A stretch of DNA of 10,287 nucleotides from Prevotella sp. UBA4341 (GTDB lineage Bacteria; Bacteroidota; Bacteroidia; Bacteroidales; Bacteroidaceae). The notes below the pieces were generated by a model that ran no database searches, had not been told where the DNA came from, and saw nothing but the letters and a program-made list of their open reading frames with translations. The DNA lies in assembly GCA_002393705.1 (NCBI GenBank), contig DGTH01000031.1, positions 14,319 to 24,605 of the forward strand, in the 5' to 3' direction. Below, piece by piece: positions 1 to 5,201 of this stretch. Numbering within the stretch: the first letter of the stretch is position 1; the number at the start of each line of letters is the position of its first letter. The position numbers and the translations under genes are program-made.

Positions 1-237
1 CGCGGTTTGGCCGTGGACATTAACACGCTCTACAACCCCTACTACAAAGACCGAGCTGACGGTACACGCTTCATTCAGCCCGCTACAGCCGCACAGTATT
101 GCAACCGCACAGGCTCGTTCCCCTACAAGATAGACAAGCAGGATCTTTGTTACAAGCTGTTTACGGAGAATGGTTTTGAGTGGGGCGGCGACTGGAAGAC
201 GTGTAAGGATTTCCAGCACTTTGAGCTCATCGAGTAA
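1..237 (+). CDS. M15-family peptidoglycan peptidase, C-terminal fragment
   Basis: This is the 3' end of a gene whose start lies before the window; the frame is open from base 1 (RGLAVDIN) to the TAA at 235-237. The visible 78 residues match the end of the M15 zinc D-Ala-D-Ala carboxypeptidase / L-Ala-D-Glu endopeptidase fold (CwlK and VanY relatives). AVDIN carries the Asp zinc ligand that follows the HxxxxxxD motif; the His itself would lie upstream. NPYY, GFEWGGDWK and FQHFE follow, the last carrying the C-terminal His ligand. Enzymes of this family cut peptide cross-links or stem peptides in peptidoglycan, normally in the periplasm. A signal peptide cannot be checked because the N-terminus is missing. 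The gene converges with the leftward CDP-alcohol transferase gene, with 2 bp between the stops and no terminator between them. I am confident of the superfamily but not of the exact cleavage specificity. Confidence 0.85.
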   Translation, partial: RGLAVDINTLYNPYYKDRADGTRFIQPATAAQYCNRTGSFPYKIDKQDLCYKLFTENGFEWGGDWKTCKDFQHFELIE

Positions 238-239
238 GC

Positions 240-1214
240 TCAGCCGAAGTACTTTGCCTCCAAACGCTCCGAGAGTGCCTCGTGGCGGCTGCGCATGTAG
301 AGGTACATGAGCTGATAGACAGTAAGCTCCAGGAGAGGATAGACAAAGGGGACGTCCAACAGGCAGACTATATATATAAGTATCGCGCGCGTATTGAACG
401 TCAGCAGGTTGGTGTATTTCATGAGCGGTAGTGACCCCTGTCTGAAGTCCTGACGCAGCTGCTGAGGCATGTCGTCAGCATTGGGCCAGCTGTGCTTCAC
501 CTTTCCAAAGAATTGCTGAAAGCGGGGCGTACGCTGCTCCTGCGAATGGCAGTAGTTGGCGTAGTTATAGTAGAAGATGCGGTCAAGCCATTTATCCTTT
601 GGCAGTGCTTCATAGATGCTGCGCTGGCTATGGTAGCTGTCCAGTTCGCTGCCTTCGCGGCCTAAGAGGAAGTACAGATGCACCTGCCGGTAGTAATCGG
701 CCAGCGAGCTCTGCTTAGAGTGGCACAGAATACTGGCCGCAAAGCACAGGGCGAAAGCTGCTAAGTAGGCCCACCAACCCAATATTGGCTGCCACATGTT
801 GCCCATGCGTAGCAGCAGGGCCAGATAGACACAGAAGAACCAGACGTCGCCCGAAAAGCCGTCGAGCATGCGGCCAATGAGGGTTTTCTTTCCCGTCAGG
901 CGGGCCATTTGTCCATCGGTAGAGTCGCAGAAGTTGGCCAGCATGAGCAGCAGTACACCGGCCAGGTTGTGCCAGAGGTCGGTAAAATAGAACATGTAGC
1001 CCGCCCCCATGCCTAAAAAAATGCTCAAGACGGTCACCACGTTAGGGTGAACGCCCAGCTTCATCCAGCCCAAGGCAAAGACAAGTCCGATGGGGCGCGT
1101 AAAGTAGATGTCGAGCCACTCCTCCGTATCGTCCGACTTGAACGACTGTCGAAGCATGTCGCTGAATTTTCTATTTTCGGATTTTCTATTTTCTATTTCT
1201 TTTTCCATCTTCAT
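240..1214 (-). CDS. CDP-alcohol phosphatidyltransferase family membrane protein
   Basis: This 324-aa integral membrane enzyme would transfer a phosphoalcohol from a CDP-activated donor to an alcohol, with release of CMP. The signature is at residues 97-123: D97-x2-D100-G101-x2-A104-R105-x8-G114-x3-D118. The fourth Asp of the consensus (D-x3-D) is displaced: the expected position, 122, is Gly, and Asp is at 123. Hydrophobic segments lie at about 42-77, 83-97, 124-137, 145-163 and 277-308. A soluble stretch of about 110 residues between the last two makes it longer than simple 200-aa family members. The ATG is 1 bp after the TGA of the nucleotidyltransferase gene (TGACATG), so translation is probably coupled; the Met at residue 3 is an alternative start. 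The neighbour suggests that the CDP-alcohol substrate is made next door, as in archaeal and bacterial CDP-inositol pathways or inositol-lipid synthesis. That substrate assignment is inference. Residues 5-17 are encoded by a short ATTTTCT repeat. Confidence 0.85.
   Translation of the reverse strand: MKMEKEIENRKSENRKFSDMLRQSFKSDDTEEWLDIYFTRPIGLVFALGWMKLGVHPNVVTVLSIFLGMGAGYMFYFTDLWHNLAGVLLLMLANFCDSTDGQMARLTGKKTLIGRMLDGFSGDVWFFCVYLALLLRMGNMWQPILGWWAYLAAFALCFAASILCHSKQSSLADYYRQVHLYFLLGREGSELDSYHSQRSIYEALPKDKWLDRIFYYNYANYCHSQEQRTPRFQQFFGKVKHSWPNADDMPQQLRQDFRQGSLPLMKYTNLLTFNTRAILIYIVCLLDVPFVYPLLELTVYQLMYLYMRSRHEALSERLEAKYFG
1166..1200. repeat. ATTTTCT/ATTTTCG heptamer repeat in the 5' end of a gene
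   Basis: Units read ATTTTCT, ATTTTCG, then one extra G, ATTTTCT, ATTTTCT and a partial unit. The tract lies inside the first 17 codons of the CDP-alcohol transferase and encodes the charged N-terminal stretch EIENRKSENRKF. It resembles the ATTTTCG component of the intergenic repeats at 2988-3049 and 4326-4383, so it may be a related tract that became part of the N-terminus. Confidence 0.75.
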
Positions 1215-1215
1215 G

Positions 1216-1941
1216 TCACTTTGTCAGTTTTTCTGCCTCGAGGATGTCTGACGCATGGTCAATGTCGATAACTTTCCCGAACTGCCAGGCTTTGACCTTT
1301 AGACCTTCGCTGATGAGTGCACGCTGGAAGTTTCGCATGCGGCTCTCACCCCGCTCTATACAGCGTTCCAACACCTTGAGAGCTTGCGGCTTCAGGCCAT
1401 AGATGCCTGCAGAGACGAATTCAGAATCCGGAGTTTGGAATTTGGATGTCCGAGTGTCGTAAAATCCCGTGATGAGCAATTCTCTCTCCTCTCTCCTCTC
1501 TCCTCTCTCCTCTTCTTCCACCCCCACCCACAGTGGTTTTTCGTCGTCCACGTAGTGTGTAATGCCCATCAGCGCATCGGCTTCGGTACAGCAGAAGTCA
1601 GCTACATAGCGACTGAACTCCTGCTCGTTGAATACCGTATCGACCGTCGTCAGCACAAAGGGTTCTCCGGCCAGATAAGGGCTTATAGCCCACAGGCTGT
1701 GCATGGAGCTTGGCGTACTCTTCACCACGAGGCGCACCTCGCCGCTGATGACGCTGCTTACGGCCGGAGCCGTGCGGTCGTTACAAACGACCACCACCTC
1801 GGTGGCCCCGTTCTGGCGGAATATACGCAAAAGGCGGGTAAGGAGCGCTTCGCCCCCTACCCTGACCAGTGGTTTCGGCTCTTTGATGCCTTCAGCAGCC
1901 AGCCGCGAGCCTTCGCCTGCTGCTATGACGGCAAACCTCAT
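1216..1941 (-). CDS. Nucleotidyltransferase of the sugar-phosphate/inositol-phosphate cytidylyltransferase type
   Basis: This 241-aa protein has the GT-A-like nucleotidyltransferase fold that couples an NTP to a phosphorylated sugar or alcohol. The N-terminal signature is AVIAAGEGSRL (residues 4-14) followed by EPKPLVRVGG (21-30). The metal-binding Asp is in LTTVDTVF (D101), and a late acidic motif VIDIDHASD is at 224-232. I chose the ATG at 1941 because residue 1 falls directly before the signature; a longer frame runs back to 2172 but only as an out-of-frame overlap of recA. The start is 7 bp after the recA stop, so the two are probably co-transcribed. Next door is a CDP-alcohol phosphatidyltransferase, which suggests CTP as the donor and a phosphorylated polyol such as inositol phosphate as substrate; this is inference. 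Two low-complexity inserts, residues about 143-155 and 164-176, come from heptamer repeats. One of them, four perfect 7-bp units, would shift the frame if it gained or lost one unit. Confidence 0.82.
   Translation of the reverse strand: MRFAVIAAGEGSRLAAEGIKEPKPLVRVGGEALLTRLLRIFRQNGATEVVVVCNDRTAPAVSSVISGEVRLVVKSTPSSMHSLWAISPYLAGEPFVLTTVDTVFNEQEFSRYVADFCCTEADALMGITHYVDDEKPLWVGVEEEERGERREERELLITGFYDTRTSKFQTPDSEFVSAGIYGLKPQALKVLERCIERGESRMRNFQRALISEGLKVKAWQFGKVIDIDHASDILEAEKLTK
1417..1458. repeat. Degenerate GAATTTG heptamer repeat inside the nucleotidyltransferase gene
   Basis: Six consecutive 7-bp units can be laid out: GAATTCA, GAATCCG, GAGTTTG, GAATTTG, GATGTCC, GAGTGTC. On the coding (minus) strand they give the atypical stretch TSKFQTPDSEF. 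A perfect tract of the reverse complement would encode a stop-free seven-residue peptide period (KFQIPNS). Confidence 0.65.
1483..1510. repeat. Four perfect TCTCTCC heptamers inside the nucleotidyltransferase gene
   Basis: There are four exact head-to-tail copies of a 7-bp unit, flanked by CTCT-rich remnants on both sides. On the coding strand it reads GGAGAGA and encodes EERGERREERE, a charged stretch with no counterpart in typical nucleotidyltransferases. Because 7 is not a multiple of 3, a change of one unit moves the downstream 95 or so codons out of frame, while a change of three units keeps the frame. Confidence 0.92.
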
Positions 1942-1948
1942 TCTTTTT

Positions 1949-2977
1949 TTAGTCCTTGTCGGCAATGGCGGCCTTAATCTTTGCCTCCAGTTCTTCACAG
2001 AGTTCAGGATTGTCGGCCAACAGCTGTTTCGTGGCATCGCGGCCCTGTGCCAGCTTGTTGTCTTCATACGAGAACCACGACCCGCTCTTCTTAATAATGC
2101 CGTACTCGACACCGAGGTCAACAATTTCGCCCAGACGCGAAATGCCCTCCCCGAAGAGAATCTCAAACTCACACTTGCGGAAAGGAGGCGCCACCTTGTT
2201 CTTGACTACCTTCACCTTGGTCAGGTTTCCTAGCACGTTGTCGCCATCCTTGATGGGTGTTGACTTGCGAATGTCTAAGCGTACAGATGCATAAAACTTC
2301 AGGGCGTTACCTCCAGTAGTGGTTTCAGGGTTACCGAACATGATGCCAATTTTCTCGCGCAGCTGGTTGATGAAGATGCACGTGGTGTTGGTCTTGGCGA
2401 TGGTGGATGTCAGCTTGCGCAGCGCCTGGCTCATCAGTCGTGCGTGCAGACCGACGGCCGAGTCGCCCATGTCGCCTTCTATCTCTTTCTTCGGCGTGAG
2501 TGCAGCCACGGAGTCGATGACAATGATGTCGATGGCACTTGAGCGAATGAGCTGGTCGGCTATTTCGAGTGCCTGCTCTCCGTTGTCGGGCTGCGAGATG
2601 TAGAGGTTTTCAATGTCAACGCCTAACTTCTCGGCGTAGAAGCGGTCAAAGGCGTGCTCAGCATCGATAAATGCTGCTATGCCGCCAGTCTTCTGCACCT
2701 CTGCAATGGCGTGAATAGCCAGCGTGGTCTTACCTGACGACTCTGGGCCGAATATCTCAATGATTCTTCCTCTTGGATAGCCACCTACGCCGAGTGCAGC
2801 GTCAAGGCCTATGGAGCCCGTATGGATGACTTCCACATTTTCTATCTTCTCGTCGCCCATGCGCATGATGCTACCTTTCCCGAAGTCTTTCTCAATCTTC
2901 GACATGGCGGCTTGCAGGGCCTTCAGCTTTTCTTGCTGTGGGTTGAGGGCGTCGCCCTCGGTTTCTTTCTTTGCCAT
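1949..2977 (-). CDS. recA: Recombinase RecA
   Basis: This is a complete 342-aa RecA, the ATP-dependent strand-exchange protein of homologous recombination and the co-protease that triggers LexA-type self-cleavage in SOS responses. Visible landmarks are Walker A GPESSGKT (77-84), the DAEHAFD segment (105-111), Walker B IIVIDS (151-156), the DNA-binding loop L1 region [12 protein letters not shown] (165-176), L2 [20 protein letters not shown] (204-223), and a C-terminal lobe ending in a short lysine- and aspartate-containing tail. Length is normal. The ATG at 2977 gives MAKKE, the usual type of start. No TAnnTTTG promoter is obvious in the 72-bp upstream spacer, which consists almost entirely of ATTTTCG/ATTTACGG repeats, so recA may be read from the upstream saccharopine-dehydrogenase-like gene. 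From memory, Bacteroides genomes often have a similar gene near recA with bcp between; bcp is not present here. Confidence 0.99.
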   Translation of the reverse strand: MAKKETEGDALNPQQEKLKALQAAMSKIEKDFGKGSIMRMGDEKIENVEVIHTGSIGLDAALGVGGYPRGRIIEIFGPESSGKTTLAIHAIAEVQKTGGIAAFIDAEHAFDRFYAEKLGVDIENLYISQPDNGEQALEIADQLIRSSAIDIIVIDSVAALTPKKEIEGDMGDSAVGLHARLMSQALRKLTSTIAKTNTTCIFINQLREKIGIMFGNPETTTGGNALKFYASVRLDIRKSTPIKDGDNVLGNLTKVKVVKNKVAPPFRKCEFEILFGEGISRLGEIVDLGVEYGIIKKSGSWFSYEDNKLAQGRDATKQLLADNPELCEELEAKIKAAIADKD

Positions 2978-2987
2978 AACTCTATTT

Positions 2988-3049
2988 ATTTTCGATTTTC
3001 GATTTACGGATTTTCGATTTACGGATTTTCGATTTACGGATTTTCGATT
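2988..3049. repeat. ATTTTCG/ATTTACGG tandem repeat filling the recA upstream spacer
   Basis: Units of 7 bp (ATTTTCG) and 8 bp (ATTTACGG) alternate with a 15-bp combined period. Two ATTTTCG units at 2988-3001 are followed by three ATTTACGG+ATTTTCG pairs and a last unit that supplies the TAA stop (tta, 3050-3052) of the leftward saccharopine-dehydrogenase-like gene. It occupies nearly all of the spacer between that gene and recA. The same repeat recurs at 4326-4383 and, degenerate, at 4514-4545. Confidence 0.95.
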
Positions 3050-4318
3050 TTACAACTCCAAGTCGCCGTCGTGTATTTCGTGCCAAGGCAGTCCTTGGCA
3101 GTTCAGCTGCTCCATGAAGGGGTCGGGGTCAAACTCTTCGACATTGAAGACGCCGGGCTTACGCCAGAGGCCCTTGCAGAACATCATGGCACCTATCATG
3201 GCGGGCACGCCCGTTGTGTAGCTTACGCCCTGCATGCCCGTCTCCTCGAAGGCAGCCTGGTGCGAACAGTTGTTATAGACGTAATAGGTGTGCTCCTGAC
3301 CATCGTTGCCAATGCCACGTATGCGGCAGCCTATGGAGGTCTGGCCTTCGTAGTTCTGTCCGAGGTCCTGCGGATTGGGCAGCACTGCCTTCAGGAACTG
3401 CAGAGGCACAATTTTTACTTTTACGGTCTTTCCGGGCTCTTCAGCCAGCGGGGCCTCATAGACGATTTCGTCAATGCGGCTCATGCCAATGTTCTGAATG
3501 ACCTCCAGGTGCTTCAGGTACTGCTGACCGAAAGTCATCCAGAAGCGGGCACGCTTGATGGTGGGGTAGTTAATGACCAGCGACTCTATCTCCTCATGGT
3601 GTAAGAGATAGCTGTCGCGGGGCCCTATTTCGGGGTATGTCAGGTCTTTATGTATTTCCAGGGGTTCCGTCTCCTCCCACTTGCCGTTCTCCCAGTAGAG
3701 TCCCTTCTGGGTAATTTCGCGGATGTTGATTTCGGGGTTGAAGTTGGTGGCGAAGGCCTTATGGTGGTCACCGGCGTTGCAATCTACGATGTCCAGATAC
3801 TGCAGCTCCTTGAAATGGTGCTTGACTGCATAGGCGGTAAAGATGCTGGTGACGCCCGGGTCAAACCCGCAGCCCAGAATGGCCGTCAGGCCTGCCTCGC
3901 GGAAGCGTTCGCGGTAAGCCCATTGCCAGGAGTACTCGAAGTGTGCCTCGTCCTTAGGCTCGTAGTTGGCAGTGTCTAAATAGCTGCAGCCGCAGGCCAG
4001 ACAGGCCTCCATGATGGTCAGGTCCTGATAGGGCAATGCCAAATTGACGACCAGCTCGGGCTGGTACTTGGTGAAGAGGGCCTTCAGCTGCTCTACGTCA
4101 TCAGCATCTACCTGTGCGGTCTTGATGCTGATGGGTGTTGGGTGCTGGGTGCTGGGTGTCAGAAGTCCCTTTGCCTTGATGGCCTCAACTATGGCGTCGC
4201 ACTTCTCCTTACGGCGGCTTGCAATGATAAACTCGCTGAACACGTCAGCATTCTGTGCAATCTTGTGGGCGGCTACGGTGGCTACACCGCCTGCGCCAAT
4301 CATTAATACTCTTGACAT
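3050..4318 (-). CDS. Saccharopine dehydrogenase-fold protein, probable carboxy(nor)spermidine dehydrogenase
   Basis: This complete 422-aa NAD(P)-dependent oxidoreductase has a Rossmann nucleotide-binding motif at the N-terminus (VLMIGAGGVATVAAHKIA, residues 4-21) and a basic patch ASRRKEKCDAI (33-43) of the kind that contacts the cofactor phosphate. The middle shows conserved catalytic-domain blocks such as YLDTANYEP (113-121) and LGCGFDPGVTSIF (148-160), typical of saccharopine dehydrogenase relatives. In Bacteroidetes this family is usually carboxynorspermidine or carboxyspermidine dehydrogenase, which condenses aspartate semialdehyde with a diamine in polyamine synthesis. The decarboxylase partner (nspC type) is not in the window, so that role is inference. 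Residues about 52-62 (LLTPSTQHPTP) are encoded by a GGGTGCT heptamer tract, an insert between the first Rossmann elements. The gene is flanked on both sides by ATTTTCG/ATTTACGG repeats, and its stop codon lies in the last repeat unit. Confidence 0.85.
   Translation of the reverse strand: MSRVLMIGAGGVATVAAHKIAQNADVFSEFIIASRRKEKCDAIVEAIKAKGLLTPSTQHPTPISIKTAQVDADDVEQLKALFTKYQPELVVNLALPYQDLTIMEACLACGCSYLDTANYEPKDEAHFEYSWQWAYRERFREAGLTAILGCGFDPGVTSIFTAYAVKHHFKELQYLDIVDCNAGDHHKAFATNFNPEINIREITQKGLYWENGKWEETEPLEIHKDLTYPEIGPRDSYLLHHEEIESLVINYPTIKRARFWMTFGQQYLKHLEVIQNIGMSRIDEIVYEAPLAEEPGKTVKVKIVPLQFLKAVLPNPQDLGQNYEGQTSIGCRIRGIGNDGQEHTYYVYNNCSHQAAFEETGMQGVSYTTGVPAMIGAMMFCKGLWRKPGVFNVEEFDPDPFMEQLNCQGLPWHEIHDGDLEL
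4133..4160. repeat. GGGTGYT heptamer repeat inside the saccharopine dehydrogenase-like gene
   Basis: There are four head-to-tail 7-bp units: GGGTGTT, GGGTGCT, GGGTGCT, GGGTGTC. On the coding strand they give the Pro/Thr/Gln-rich stretch TPSTQHPTP. The reverse-complement unit is stop-free in all frames. Like the other coding heptamers, a one-unit change would frameshift the gene, here near codon 55. Confidence 0.9.
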
Positions 4319-4325
4319 CTTTTTT

Positions 4326-4383
4326 ATTTTCGATTTACGGATTTACGGATTTTCGATTTACGGATTTTCGATTTACGGATTTA
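4326..4383. repeat. ATTTTCG/ATTTACGG tandem repeat upstream of the saccharopine dehydrogenase-like gene
   Basis: The order is ATTTTCG, ATTTACGG, ATTTACGG, ATTTTCG, ATTTACGG, ATTTTCG, ATTTACGG and a partial unit. It begins 7 bp upstream of the ATG of the leftward gene, so it forms most of that gene's immediate leader. It is the same family as 2988-3049 with a different unit order. Confidence 0.95.
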
Positions 4384-4392
4384 GTAATCGTT

Positions 4393-4499
4393 AAAAAATA
4401 ACTTGGTACGAATCGAGGTGCGAGAATACTCTGCTGTGAAGAATTCTGTCTGCAAGGTAATCTCGTACCTCGTACCTCGAAAATACCAACTTATTTTTT
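4393..4499. repeat. Intergenic copy of the CGAGGTR hairpin element with an outer inverted repeat
   Basis: This is a 107-bp imperfect palindrome. The outer arms are AAAAAATAACTTGGTA (4393-4408) and its near-complement at 4484-4499, with a single central mismatch. The inner arms are CGAGGTGCGAG (4414-4424) and CTCGTACCTCG (4462-4472, extended to 4479). The core is 4425-4461. Read on the minus strand the core starts ATTACCTTGCA and ends GTATT followed by CTCGCACC, exactly as at the edges of the two copies inside rsmA; the middle of the core differs. It sits between two ATTTTCG/ATTTACGG tracts in the 223-bp spacer 4319-4541. No clear promoter was found in that spacer. Confidence 0.85.
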
Positions 4500-4513
4500 G
4501 CATGTTACTTACT

Positions 4514-4545
4514 ATTTACGGATTTTCAATTGACGAATTTACTAT
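4514..4545. repeat. Degenerate ATTTACGG/ATTTTCG repeat at the 3' end of the 184-aa gene
   Basis: A single ATTTACGG is followed by diverged units (ATTTTCA, ATTGACGA, ATTTACT, ATTTAACG). The last unit contains the stop codon (tta, 4542-4544) of the leftward 184-aa gene, the same arrangement as at the 3' end of the saccharopine-dehydrogenase-like gene. Confidence 0.65.
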
Positions 4546-5096
4546 TTAACGATTTCGTCCGAGCGGATGCCTAACGCCTTCATGAGCGAGAAGCCGAGCA
4601 TCTGCTGCTCGTAGCGGCCTACTTGCGGTTCCATCGTGAAGACACAGCAGGGTTTCTCTACCGACTTCAGCTCGTGGCCCAGAACGGTCAGGTACTGCTC
4701 GCCGGGCACCAGCATAAGGCGCTCAACGTCTTTCTGCTGAGCCAGATGCTGTAAGGACTCACGGTAGAGCGCGTCCATCGTGGTGATGCTTTCCACCCTG
4801 ACGCTGCTGATGAGGAACTCCCCCAGGTTGTCGCTGAAGGCCTTGCCGTCCAGCTCGTCGCTGAAGCTGGCGGGAAGAAAGTTCTGAAACGCCTTGTCCG
4901 AGTGTAGCAGAACCACCTGTGTCAGGTTGTCTGCTGGCCGCAAGCCGCCGTCCAGGGCCACACAGTCTAACCAGAGAGCCAGGTCGGCCTGGGGTATGCG
5001 GCGCTCCAGCATACGCTCGAAGTTAACGATGAGGTTGAAGGCTACACGGTCTATGTAGTCCGCATCAACCAGTATGACATTTTTCTTTTCCTGCAT
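4542..5096 (-). CDS. Uncharacterised conserved-looking protein, 184 aa
   Basis: I cannot assign a function. The sequence reads as a real soluble protein: it starts MQEKKNVILVDADYIDRVAF, has a long amphipathic mix without membrane segments or signal peptide, and ends FSLMKALGIRSDEIVK. From memory it resembles a small Bacteroidetes-specific DUF family, which I cannot verify. The opening, a hydrophobic strand ending in two Asp residues (ILVDADYID, 8-16), and a second strand-like segment VERLMLVPG (124-132) are compatible with a PIN/NYN-like or other Rossmannoid fold, but this is speculation. The ATG at 5096 follows a TACCTTTG promoter element by only 8 nt, so the mRNA is probably leaderless or nearly so. 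It lies upstream of the saccharopine-dehydrogenase-like gene in the same direction, separated by 223 bp of repeats, and may share a transcript with it. Confidence 0.75.
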   Translation of the reverse strand: MQEKKNVILVDADYIDRVAFNLIVNFERMLERRIPQADLALWLDCVALDGGLRPADNLTQVVLLHSDKAFQNFLPASFSDELDGKAFSDNLGEFLISSVRVESITTMDALYRESLQHLAQQKDVERLMLVPGEQYLTVLGHELKSVEKPCCVFTMEPQVGRYEQQMLGFSLMKALGIRSDEIVK

Positions 5097-5103
5097 ATTG
5101 TCG

Positions 5104-5112
5104 GCAAAGGTA
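5104..5112 (-). promoter_or_regulatory. Bacteroidetes-type -7 element for the 184-aa gene
   Basis: TACCTTTGC on the minus strand matches the TAnnTTTG consensus. It ends 8 nt before the ATG at 5096, placing the expected transcription start almost at the start codon. No good TTG -33 element is seen upstream, where the AATTCAT repeat lies. Confidence 0.6.
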
Positions 5113-5120
5113 CAAAAAAA

Positions 5121-5148
5121 AATTATAATTCATAATTCATAATTCATA
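5121..5148. repeat. ATTCATA heptamer repeat between divergent promoters
   Basis: AATTATA is followed by three exact ATTCATA units (5128-5148). The tract lies between the two divergent -7 elements, where both -33 regions would be expected. The unit contains stop codons on both strands (TAA in one direction, TGA in the other), unlike the heptamers found inside genes. Confidence 0.85.
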
Positions 5149-5157
5149 ATTATTTTC

Positions 5158-5166
5158 TACCTTTGC
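5158..5166 (+). promoter_or_regulatory. Bacteroidetes-type -7 element for nhaD
   Basis: TACCTTTGC matches TAnnTTTG and lies 36 nt before the nhaD ATG, leaving an A/C-rich leader of about 30 nt (ACAAACTACAAACAAAAC type) without a Shine-Dalgarno site. The -33 region is occupied by the AATTCAT repeat, so changes in repeat number could alter promoter strength. Confidence 0.65.
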
Positions 5167-5201
5167 AAAAATTTTGAACAAACTACAAACAAAACAACAA
5201 C

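Noticed and set aside
1942..2172. Upstream extension of the nucleotidyltransferase frame to an ATG at 2172
   Set aside because: This stretch lies entirely within recA in a different frame, its translation has no family features, and the AVIAAGEGSRL signature begins right after the ATG at 1941.
2811..3604. Plus-strand open frames across recA and the saccharopine dehydrogenase-like gene
   Set aside because: They are antisense to two well-supported genes, and part of their length comes from stop-poor ATTTTCG repeats ([14 protein letters not shown] peptide).
4453..4461. Promoter -7 element in the ATTACCTTGCA edge of the hairpin element
   Set aside because: It resembles TACCTTTGCA but is one T short of TAnnTTTG and no TTG lies at the right distance, so it is not a convincing promoter.
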